The notes under the pieces: model-generated
What the model was told of the DNA's origin: nothing
The model's database searches: none
What the model saw: only the letters and a program-made list of their open reading frames with translations
Position numbers and translations under genes: made by a program
Shown here: positions 55,292-64,000 of the stretch, piece after piece
How the letters are laid out: every line of letters begins with the position of its first letter
Position numbering within the stretch: position 1 is the first letter of the stretch
From: Carposina sasakii
Lineage: Eukaryota > Arthropoda > Insecta > Lepidoptera > Carposinidae
Direction of reading: 5' to 3'
DNA length: 64,000 bases
Assembly (NCBI GenBank): GCA_014607495.2
Contig: CP053156.1
Span: 11,346,001 to 11,410,000 of the forward strand

Positions 55292-58200
55292 TTATTTGGT
55301 ATCGGAGTAGGTTGGCTTGTGGTAGGTGGCTCGAAGCAGTTCGTCCTTGTATGCGGCTAGAATGGCGCGCGACATGCTCGCATCTCCTGCCATGTTCTCG
55401 ACGAATTGACGCATTAGTCTGGAAAAGAAAAGTTTTAGAATTAGAAGAGCGATGGAGTGGTTGCAATTCATACATTGTCGTCGATTTTTGGTAAACAAGG
55501 AAATTGGTCCCGATTCGTTAGTTTTGTGTTCGACTGACGAATCGCAACCACACTTACCTACGTGAAGAGTTAATGGGTTTCACTTCAACCCTTTTTAACA
55601 ATGTCCGAGTTTACCTGTTAGTAGGATTGACACCAAGTGGTTCGCGAGGCTGCAGTATCTCTGGGTGGTCGCCGATCGTGTCGGTGAGTGCGGCAATCAT
55701 CACGTCTGAAGATAAACACCATATTGGTTAGATAAAGGTACACCTGTACTAGTAGAAAGTAAATTGAGTTGTGAATTTATGATATTCAATGTAGGGCTAC
55801 AAATTTAGCCTGCTGCTGAATCACTAGTTACATTTGCCTTCCGCCATAATAATTCTTCGGGCCTGTCATCAGAGCAACGGCAACAATATCTTCTGTGATC
55901 TAATAAGCACATTTGCCTTCCATCAAGAACATGCTATGCTGCTTAAACACCGACCCAACGATCGCCAATGAAGGATACGAGTATTCTGCGTTAGCTGCTG
56001 CATACTTTCGAGGGTTACAGCGCTAACTACATCCTACTATAATATTATAAACGCCAAAGTTTGTAAGTATGGATGGATGTGTGTGTGTTACTCTTTCACG
56101 TAAAAACGGTTGGAGCGATTTTAATCAAATTTAGTATGGAGTTAGCTGACACCCTGGATTAACACATAGGCTACTTTTTATCCCGGATAATTTCGACATT
56201 TTGTTTTTTATGCAGTCGTCGCGGCCGTTTACTAGTTGAACAAACGGCTACTATTCACACTGAGTTATCTCTAATAGCCAGTGGCGTAACTTTACCGAGG
56301 CCCGTGGCAAATTCACCGGATGCCCTCGCAAATAATATTGGGATTCTCCTTTGACCCTTTCCGGCTAGGGCATTTTGGCATTTACCAACATGCCACACTG
56401 TAGAGACGCCCCTGCCGATAGCTCAAATTGTTAGAGGTAAAACAATACGAACCCAGTACTTTCTTCTCAATGGTCCTCGATAGATGGCCCCTCTCCGCCT
56501 CGAGCTCTAAGAAGGACATGAACCGCTGTGTTGCCGCGCGAGCTGACGCCGGGTCCCGTGACAAGGACTGGGAAAACATCATCTGAGAACAGGAGATGTA
56601 AGACTATAGTAACTCGGGATTATTACATAGTAGATACATCAACTGAGTTAGGTATTAACTGCACTTTTTGTAACAATATCTTCTTCAAGACTGATTTTCT
56701 GTGATTGAAATCATAAGTCGTCAGATTCAAGGGTGAGCGGCCCCTGATTACGTAAAAGCAATAGCAAAGCGATAGCGAAAATTGTACAATATTCGCCTTG
56801 AAATGTCAAAAATCCTTTAAAAATCATTTTGTAATACGAATTTGACAAGCAATCCGCGATTTTTGTACAATTTTCGCTATCGCTTTGCTTTTGCTAGTTA
56901 GGTAATAAGGGGGCGGAGCCCGGTAGAGGTTTGTCCTAAATATTATAAAATTATTAATAAAGAAATGGAAAAAATTCTTCACCCGAGTGGGAATCGAACC
57001 CACGACCACTGCATACCGCGCTAGTTGCTCTAACCACTGAGCCACCGGGTCAATTACTCGGATGACGAATTTTACCATCTCTTTTCTAGATTACATATTG
57101 GCAACGTTATTTTTCATCCCGATAGCTATACACTAGCCAAATCTCGGCAAACAAAGCTGAATCCCTCAGCACAATGTTTAAAGATGAAACGATCAACCCT
57201 ATCCTAACGGATTATATTAATGGAGAAGTGTTTTTATAAATTTATACCTACACACGTCTGTGCTCCCGAAATGGCGTAGTCAGGACTGCAGCATCATAAA
57301 CTACAGCTGCAACTATAGATGATCAGTAACAAGGTGCTAGCTAACCACTTTAGAGAAAACCCGACGTCCTTAGGTGGACGACTGATGTTCGACTGGGATT
57401 CTCATCCTATTAAAGACGTACCAAATAAGATTTCCGGCAATCTTAAATACCTAAATAACCTAAATATATAAATAAGATGTTGGTACACAATAAGAAGTAG
57501 ATACTTCATTCCGGGCAAAGAAAGTGCCTGTTATTATTCCACGTGGATCTGCTGAGATCCCATTGTTTGTAAACCTGAACAAAGGTCAGGTCAAAGGTCG
57601 TTGGCTGTACCTATTCTCAATCCCCAATTCTATTTATATCATGATAAATGTCGGCGCGTCAAAGCGCGCTTTGTTGAAGTAAATTACTTTGAAACATGAT
57701 ACAGTAGGGTTGTATTTGCCTAATCTGTGAAATACTGCCGACTCATCGATGAGGGTTGAAGATTGGGTGAGGTAGGTACCTATTTGTACGTTATTAAGAG
57801 AGTTTATTCTAGGGTCCTGAGCTGCATCTCCTTCCGTGCAAATCGTAAGAGTCGAACAAGGAGCTTATGGATGTTGTCCGATGTTTACATCTGATCCGGC
57901 TTTGCTAAACGTGGCTGTGAGATCTCCTTCGCGACCTTGAAGTTCTGGCCACCCCATTTTGTGCATATACCTATTCATGTTGACGCAAATTCTTACCTTA
58001 GCTAGTTGGTAAATGATTTCTTCAAGAGTGTACTCAGTGTACAGGGTGTCGGCTGCCTTCAGCTTGTCCATCATCTCTTCATACTCTTCCTCGCTGATGA
58101 TTGATCCATCGCGGTCGTAGTCGGATGTACCTGAAATACACATTTAATATTCTTTATATAGGTGTAATAGAAAGGGTTTTTTTCTACACACTACACAACA

Positions 58201-61200
58201 CATTAACCTAGTCCCACATTAAGATCCCTAAGGTCTTGTGTCGTGGGTACTAAGCAACGGTATATAAATACATAGATAAGTATAGAAACATTCATGACTC
58301 GGAAACAAACATCGATATTCGTCATGTCAATGTTTGCACCTACCGGGATTCGAACCCAGGACCTATGGCGTCGCAGGCAGGGTCACTACCTACTAGCTAG
58401 ACCAATCGGCCGTCGAAAGCCCACTATAGAGAACCTATTTCCAGAATTTGGGACTCGAAATCATATGTTTATTTTTTAAGATTGTATGAACATTCCTGAG
58501 TTGTTTAGGAATTCTCCATACTATCTAAATATGATATTTCGAGTCTGAATTTTTGTAGGTAGGTTCCTTTAATGGGCTGTTTACATAGCTTTTCGCTGAA
58601 CATACCCCTTTACATATCCTGTATATAAATATATTTATGTGCTGATGTGGGGCTTCACTAGAATACATCAGCTGAATTTCCTTCCGTGCATATCGTAAAA
58701 GTCGTGGCTGAAGGATCTCATTCGCGTTGAAATATCAGATTCCTTTGAGTTTACTGTTACGTAATACGAGAGGGGTGTGTAGTAAGATATCACGTGTATT
58801 TAGTTTTCTTTTTTTTTCAGACGCGCGATTTTTAAATCGAAAAGCGGCGTTTAGTGTGACCTTGACTTCCCGTTGCTAGGCAACGAACAAAGTACCTTCC
58901 CAAGTAGCACAGATAGCTGCATAAATACTCACTTTTAGATCTACACACAGCTCTGGGCGTATAAGACTCATATAAGAATACACTAGTGGTCCCTTAGCTG
59001 CATAATAGCAGTCAGTGATAATTAAACAGCTTAAGGGTAAATAAGAGCTGCATTATGGGTAACAAATATACCCTTAAAACGCAAAGAGTTATAGAAAGAG
59101 CCAAGAGCAATATAAAAAAGTACCTGTGAACTGGTATTGAGCTGACTCATTAAAGGGGCACAAGTTCTCATAATATTAAGCCAATATACGCATAACGGGA
59201 CACCTGTGGCCCATAATATATCTTAGCGCTGAACATAGTTACCGCTAAGCAGCCTTTATTTATTCGTTGACACTGTCTGCATATAGCGGCAGTTTAAACG
59301 TTCACAAGATGCCTCATGGATATTTAGAGGTTCACTAGTATATCAAAATAAATGGCTTTAACTTTAACCCGTGAAACGCTTAACAGCTCTGTAATAAGTA
59401 ATGGTTCACGCGTGAAACGCTTTACAGCCCCTTTAATAAATAATGGTTCACATGTGAAACACTAAGCAGTCCTTTGATAAATATAGGTTCACAAGTGAAT
59501 CACTAAACAGCCATTTGATAAATAACGGTTCACATAGCTGTTTAACATCAACCAAGGCTGCATACGGAGTTACATGTTCAATTCAACTTTGCTCTTGAAC
59601 TGTTTCACAGTACACAGGTGAATCGCTCAACAGCCCTTTAATAAGTAATAGTCCACACGTGAAATGTTTAACAGCTCTTTAATAAGTAATGGTTCACGCG
59701 TGAAACGTTTTACAGCCCTTTAATGAGAAATGGTTCACATGTGAAACACTAAGCAGTCCTTTGATGAATATAGGTTCACGAGTGAATCACTAAACAGCCC
59801 TTTGATAAATAACGGTTCACATAGCTGTTTAACATCAACCACCATTTTAACCTGGAAATATCATAATTTACTTTACATTTTTTTATATGTTTTGTGCATG
59901 AATTACGAACTTATTAAATTAGGAATTACTTCTTATATCGTAACAGTCTCTATTTATTTAATAGTTCTGTCCAAACTATTGAAAATTGTTGGGCCAAGAT
60001 TTTAAAACTAATAGCTTATTTACATCATTTATTACCATATTATTTAAAAACACAATATTCTCGTTGCGCACCAAATTTTTCTTAGACAATATACATACAT
60101 ATATAATGTCAGTAAACTTGCATTCCCACACATTTTTCTAACAATAATAAAGATAAACGTTCCGTTTACTTAGGTACCACTAAATATATTATTGAAACGA
60201 CGCCGCTATTAATATGGCGTTTACGTTTATGTTGTCACAAGTTACTACGGTCACTTTTCAACAATAGGTAAGGTGAATATACAAAAATATAATTTTCTAT
60301 AGTCACGCGTCACCAACAGGCCCATTGTTATACATTACTTAGGTATTCAGCTAAATAAAGAGTAACATGGTCTCTCAACCAGTTGATATTCAGCTCATAC
60401 AACACCTGTTACCCCTTATAACTCTCTTAAATTTCTGCTTCTACCACAAACAGGCCCGTTATGATAAATTACTTAGGTATTCAGCTGAATAAAAAGTAAC
60501 ATGGTGTCTTAACCAGTTGATATTCAGCTCTTACAACACCTGTTACCCCTTATAACTCTCTTAAATTTCTGATTCTGCGCTCTTAAGCAGCTTATGTGAC
60601 ATTAGAGCTGAATATTTTGTGCCCATTTAAGTGGTTTAAGGGCTGAATAAGCTCGGAATAAGCTTTTATGCAGCTTTCTTATACCACTTCAAGGGTAGTT
60701 GTAGTCCAATATTCAGTTGCTATACAGCCTCTTGTGCTACTTGAGTTCTCACGCGCTGCCTTAGATGAATTATGTCACTGCCCGCCGCCGATGACTCCCC
60801 AGCTCGGCACGCCAATCGTCAGTTATTCTGTTATTTTCGCGTCGAATTCTAAAATATTCTAAAAAATTTTATATTTTTTGTAGATACTAAAAACACACAT
60901 GATGTTGGGTGGGGGGTGGGGGGTAGTCTTAAATCTCACCATGTATCACCAAGGGGGAGGGGGGGTTAAAAAATGCTTAAAGATGATCACGTGATTAATG
61001 GAGGGCCCCTTATTGCTTTTGCTACACGTGGTCGTAGTAATGCTACGACAGCTACGGATTTTCGTAGCAAACATTAACTACGTCGTAGTAGCTTTAATAG
61101 CTTTTTAATATGCAGAGGAATTCTCAACCCAATCCTATTTATAGAAATATTAAGTGGAGCGAAGCGAATGTAAATTTTGAAATCTATACATAAAGGGTGT

Positions 61201-63730
61201 AAAAAGACAACGATGTTTTTTTAATACCTCGTATTCTTTGTAAGGTTACAATCATTTTCTTCTATGGAACCAACCCTGGGAAATGACAAAAAAATTATGA
61301 AAAAATACTGTCATTTTATTGCAAGCAATGTATTCGTTTGATGCTCAAAGTACAAATGTACCTACAAAACTAACATTATAACATTTTGACATGGTTTCTT
61401 TGAAAAAAATGTTTGTTAACCGATTTCAGATGGATTTATGTAAAAAAAATGATAATATTAATGTAACTTTGGAATTTTGGAAACCTGTGGTTTCCCAGGG
61501 GTGCTTCCATAGAAAAAAATGATCGTGATGTTACAAAGAATACGAGGTATTAAAAGAACAAAGTTGTCTTTTTACACCCAGTATAATCTACATATAATAA
61601 AATGTAACGGATCATTGTCCGTATATATAGAAGATATATGAGAAAAAATATTATAGGAGACCTTTATTAACGTAAAATAGTACCCAAAAGTATGATTTTT
61701 AGAATTTTTGTCTGTTTGTCGGTTTGTCTGTGCGTTTGTACACGCTAATCTCAGAAACGGCTGAACTATTCCTAAAGCTAAGATTTCGATGCAGTTTTCA
61801 GGAAACTGGTTGGTTCTATACCCTATGTAAGCCAATGTTCATCTATACCATTTGTTTGTTTGTTTGAACGCGCTAATCTCAGGAACTACCAGTCCGATTT
61901 GAAAAATTCTTTCAGTGTTAGATAGCCCATTTATCGAGGAAGGCTATATATGACCCTCTTCGCACGGGTGTAATGCCTTTTCACGCGGACGAAGTGGGCC
62001 GCTAGTCTATTACATAGAAACCTGAGGGGTAAGAACGAACCTCTCGATAGTCCGTAACGCTATCGTCCAACTATCAAATCACATAGATTTTGCTAGCGAG
62101 TCGCTAGCGTTGCGCCGCGTTAAAAGGTTCGTGCTTACCCCACTGAGGTAGAAACGCTGTCGAAAGTTATTTATGGGATGGAAAATTAATGTGTGCCGTA
62201 AACGTAGGAATAAATATTCTGATGCAAATGGGACGCGATTAATTATGCACGCACATAAGTTTACGAGTATGCTAATCTTTTTCTGCCGAAGCAGAAAATA
62301 CTTGTTTATCGAAGCCAGATAGTTACATAAGCTACTAGTGGATCCCCGCGACTCAGTCCGTGTGGACTGCAGAAAAAATAAAATATCCAAATTATCCGGG
62401 ATGAAATTATTTTTCCGAGACATAACGAAAGTAACCTATGTGTTATTCTGATATGTAGGTAACTTATATTATTGTGAAGTTTCATCAAAATCCATTTAAT
62501 AGTTTTTGCGTGTAAGAGCAACAAATATCCTTACATACATCCTAACAAACTCGCGTTTATAATATTAGTAGGCTTTAGTCTATTATAATAAATTGTGAAC
62601 GAATTTAACCAAGTGTCTTTGAAATGAGAACACAATATCTATCTTAACTATCGTAGTACAGACAATTTAATCTTGCATTCTAACAAAATAAATAAGCTTA
62701 AAATGAAATTGAAAAGAGACTCCCAAGTTCGTGAGAAATATGTCTCGATCAATAAGTTTTAATATAGAACCCGTTACATTAGAATTGTATTTTCAAACCG
62801 ATTTAGGCGTGTGTTAGTATAAGGTAATCAAGGATTTCATTTGCATTTGGAATGCCCTAGAGATATTTTCTTTATTTTAATCAATTACTTACAACGATTT
62901 GTGATTAAGGCCGCTTTCATATTAGTATTTACCCAACTGCGCCCGAAGGAGGGTTATGTTTTTCGAGTGTGTATTTGTATGTATATTTCTTGGGCACGCA
63001 CTAGAGCCTAAACAAATTTGAGCTTGAGATTATCATGACTCAGCCCTCCTAGCATGACCACGCATCGTGGATATCGTATCGTACGATATCGTAACGTCTC
63101 TATACAAAATTCAACATGGCGGCTATATTTATCGTATTTTGACAGGCTAAATGTCGACAAATCGGATTATCATATAATGTTTCGCAGGTCATGCTACTTG
63201 GGCTAGGGCAAATTTTAACGCAGACGGGTTTTTTGCGACATTGCAGGCAGGGTCATTACCAACTACACCAATCGGCCGTCAATAAATCTTAAGATGTATA
63301 AAGGACTATATTATGAAGGGAAGTATAGGTCAGTAGAATATATAGTTTTATGTGGAAGCTCAGAACCGAACGAGATGGTGGAGATCTGTGGAGGCCCTCT
63401 GCCCCAGCTAGGGGACACAGGAACATAAGTCAAATAAGTTATGTAGAATTTTAACTAATTAAATAATACATATAAATAAACATTAAAAAGTATAAGTATA
63501 TGAAGGGAAATAAAATAACATTAAATCTACTAACCAACAATATTAGTTTGCAGCATAGGATCAAAGGTCCTCTTAACGGGCTCCGACCGCAGGTCCGTGG
63601 TGATCGGCAGAGACGGCATCGGGGAGATGTTGTTGCTCATCTCCCAGTTCTTGGAGCCGATGGTCCTGATGATGTCGGGGCTGTTGCCGAAGGGGAACGA
63701 CTGGAGATACGGTAGCCGGTACTGGTAGTC
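55292..63730 (-). CDS. Unrecognised EF-hand protein, C-terminal five exons (gene continues right of the window)
   Basis: Exons on -: 63730-63535, 58130-57997, 56582-56453, 55705-55615 and 55418-55292 (stop 55294-55292). All introns are GT-AG, phases agree (1,0,1,2), and 225 residues are readable. I do not recognise the protein. Visible features: start of the readable part DYQYRLPYLQSFPFG with SKNWEMSNN; an exact EF-hand loop DYDRDGSIISEE at the start of the second exon; an acidic helix (EEEYEEMMDKLK); then alpha-helical text with SQSLSRDPASARAATQRF, DVMIAALTDTIGDHPEI and QFVENMAGDASMSRA; C-terminus HKPTYSDTK. No signal or membrane segment in this part. Calcium binding is inference from the loop. 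The 5.4-kb intron between the first two exons is filled with repeats. Continuity of phase across five exons makes a real gene very likely. Confidence 0.85.
56040..56240 (+). repeat. CGCGGACGGAGTC-family repeat copy in intron
   Basis: TTATAAACGCCAAAGTTTGT to TTTCGACATTTTGTTTTTTA; same subtype as 47205-47665. Confidence 0.65.
56741..56925. mobile_element. MITE with AAAAGCAATAGCAAAGCGAT arms
   Basis: AAAAGCAATAGCAAAGCGAT..AGCGAAAATTGTACAA is inverted as TTGTACAATTTTCGCTATCG..CTTTGCTTTTGCT. Arms of about 36 bp. Confidence 0.85.
56940..57230 (-). mobile_element. tRNA-headed retroposon T1, full inverted copy
   Basis: Reverse complement of 31270-31560 over its length (GATAGCTATACACTAGCC, ATTACATATTGGCAACGTTA). 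The minus strand holds TGGCTCAGTGGTTAGAGC (A box) and GGGTTCGATTCCCAC (perfect B box). Loop CGCGGTA at the anticodon position. Confidence 0.75.
57240..57420 (+). repeat. Dispersed repeat related to 5095-5290 and 20170-20345
   Basis: GCTCCCGAAATGGCGTAGTC and the GTCCTTAGGTGGACGAC portion match the 20-kb copy (ACTCCCGAAATAGTGTAACC, GCTCCTTAGTCGAC). Ends not defined. Confidence 0.45.
58335..58420 (-). repeat. Second tRNA-derived repeat type (family T2)
   Basis: On -: CGATTGGTCTAGCTAGTAGG (A-box-like) and TCCTGGGTTCGAATCCCGG (exact B box), with a GCGACGCC loop between. A scrap of the same head (GATTGGTGTAGTTGGTAATG on -) is at 63237-63285. Different from T1. Confidence 0.7.
58418..58625. mobile_element. 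Decayed MITE M4 copy
   Basis: GGGACTCGAAATCATATGTT, TTTAGGAATTCTCCATACTA and a GCTTTTCGCTGAACATACCC..TATCCTGTATA end match the 30072 element. Confidence 0.65.
58898..60745. mobile_element. 1.85-kb CAAGTAGCAC terminal-inverted-repeat element
   Basis: CCCAAGTAGCACAGATAGCT at left and AGCCTCTTGTGCTACTTGAG at right are inverted ends. The interior holds the nine-unit 41-bp array (59371-59822), an AT-rich middle and, at the right, two direct copies of a block of about 120 bp (GCTCTTACAACACCTGTTAC) as in the half copy at 47788-48335. No transposase ORF. It lies in the intron between the first two visible exons of the EF-hand gene. Confidence 0.8.
59371..59822. repeat. Nine 41-bp units with TTCAC-NN-GTGAA palindromes, in two blocks
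   Basis: Units start at 59371, 59412, 59454, 59495 and, after a spacer of about 82 bp, at 59618, 59659, 59700, 59741 and 59782. Each boundary is a palindrome such as TTCACGCGTGAA or TTCACATGTGAA. Units 1-4 match units 6-9 best (offset about 288 bp), and both blocks end in AGCTGTTTAACATCAACC, so a multi-unit block was duplicated. Confidence 0.9.
61191..61586. mobile_element. MITE M2, second copy
   Basis: Close to 10814-11224 throughout; ends GGGTGTAAAAAGACAACGAT / GTTGTCTTTTTACACCCAG. Confidence 0.85.
61588..62010 (-). repeat. CGCGGACGGAGTC-family repeats, two truncated pieces
   Basis: 61588-61810 shares AATGTAACGGATCATTGTCC and GAAACGGCTGAAC. 61840-62010 is a related tail (CGCGGACGAAGTGGGCCGCT). 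Confidence 0.6.
62025..62147. mobile_element. 125-bp MITE with GAGGGGTAAGAACGAACC / GGTTCGTGCTTACCCCACTG ends, copy 3
   Basis: Left end has two changes versus copy 2; the interior GATTTTGCTAGCGAGTCGCT is the same. Confidence 0.8.
62330..62575 (-). repeat. CGCGGACGGAGTC-family repeat copy
   Basis: CGCGACTCAGTCCGTGTGGA to TCGCGTTTATAATATTAGTA. Confidence 0.65.
62576..63047. other. Intron sequence, nothing recognised
   Basis: AT-rich; no coding or repeat similarity found. Confidence 0.4.
63048..63195 (-). mobile_element. Short AGCATGACC-ended repeat, inverted relative to 30600-30745
   Basis: TAGCATGACCACGC at left / GCAGGTCATGCTA at right form a short terminal inverted repeat. Body shared with the 30-kb copy (TCTATACAAAATTCAACATG). 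Confidence 0.7.
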
Positions 63731-64000
63731 CTGTGAATGTAAATAATTATATAATTATTATTATGCTTTATTGTAGACAGTAAAGTTTTCACAAATAAAT
63801 TTTATGATAAAGAAGATGTACAAAGGCGTGCTTATCTTTTAGCGAGATTTCTAATTCAATTTAATTCAAAGTGAAGGGTTAAGAAAAAAGCCTATTATAT
63901 AAACATGGCTGAGTTCCTGAGAATGGAGTAGTAAGAATTGCGGAATCGCGGAGGAGATCTTACAGCCACGTTTTTAAGTTTAGAAATTTGGGGTCAGATC

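Noticed and set aside
59371..59822. Assigning the TTCAC-NN-GTGAA palindromes to a named transcription factor
   Set aside because: Half-sites resemble several known factors loosely (for example T-box sites), but nothing in the sequence singles one out.
1..64000. CRISPR array, operons, ribosome-binding sites, replication origin
   Set aside because: The genes have spliceosomal introns and the DNA is nuclear insect sequence; the tandem arrays present lack spacer/repeat alternation of the CRISPR kind.

Overview
The window is insect nuclear DNA, most likely from a moth or butterfly. It is AT-rich, its genes are split by short GT-AG introns, and more than half of what can be recognised is interspersed repeats and small transposons of the kinds that fill lepidopteran genomes. 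There is no sign of bacterial or organellar gene organisation.

Five host genes can be supported. (1) The 3' part of a pyruvate-kinase-family gene on + (1-2524, five exons), whose active-site residues are mostly replaced. (2) AAR2 on + (39387-42282, five exons), a U5 snRNP assembly factor. (3) A NIFK-like RRM nucleolar protein on - (42786-44746, six exons), convergent with AAR2. (4) PCID2 on + (48791-50598, three exons), a TREX-2 mRNA-export subunit. (5) The 3' part of an unrecognised gene on - (55292-63730, five exons seen, continuing past the right edge) with one canonical EF-hand loop. Genes 2-4 are housekeeping RNA-biology genes in one 11-kb island.

The rest is mobile DNA. From 2.5 to 13.7 kb there are MITEs and dispersed repeats with no recognisable gene. 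At 13698-16737 lies a DIRS-type retrotransposon with inverted terminal repeats, an internal complementary region and a deleted reverse transcriptase/RNase H ORF carrying a fresh 276-bp in-frame tandem duplication. At 24153-29245 lies a Ty3/gypsy element with 436-bp LTRs that look identical; its interior is a mosaic of pieces (gag, protease, RT, second protease, integrase tails, second RT fragment) lacking RNase H and the integrase core. Its 3' non-coding part carries arrays of small stem-loops with a shared GA(A/T)GGA-type loop and stems that change on both sides together. This is the most unusual signal in the window. From 29 to 39 kb there are more MITEs, a tRNA-headed retroposon, a long inverted repeat pair and a LINE scrap. 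A roughly 410-bp poly(A)-tailed retroposon family sits around the 5' ends of both AAR2 and the NIFK-like gene. The last gene's 5.4-kb intron holds a 1.85-kb terminal-inverted-repeat element with a nine-unit 41-bp palindromic array.

Exon boundaries were read by eye from splice signals, phase and protein similarity; repeat boundaries are approximate. Family assignments rest on recalled motifs, not on a database search.
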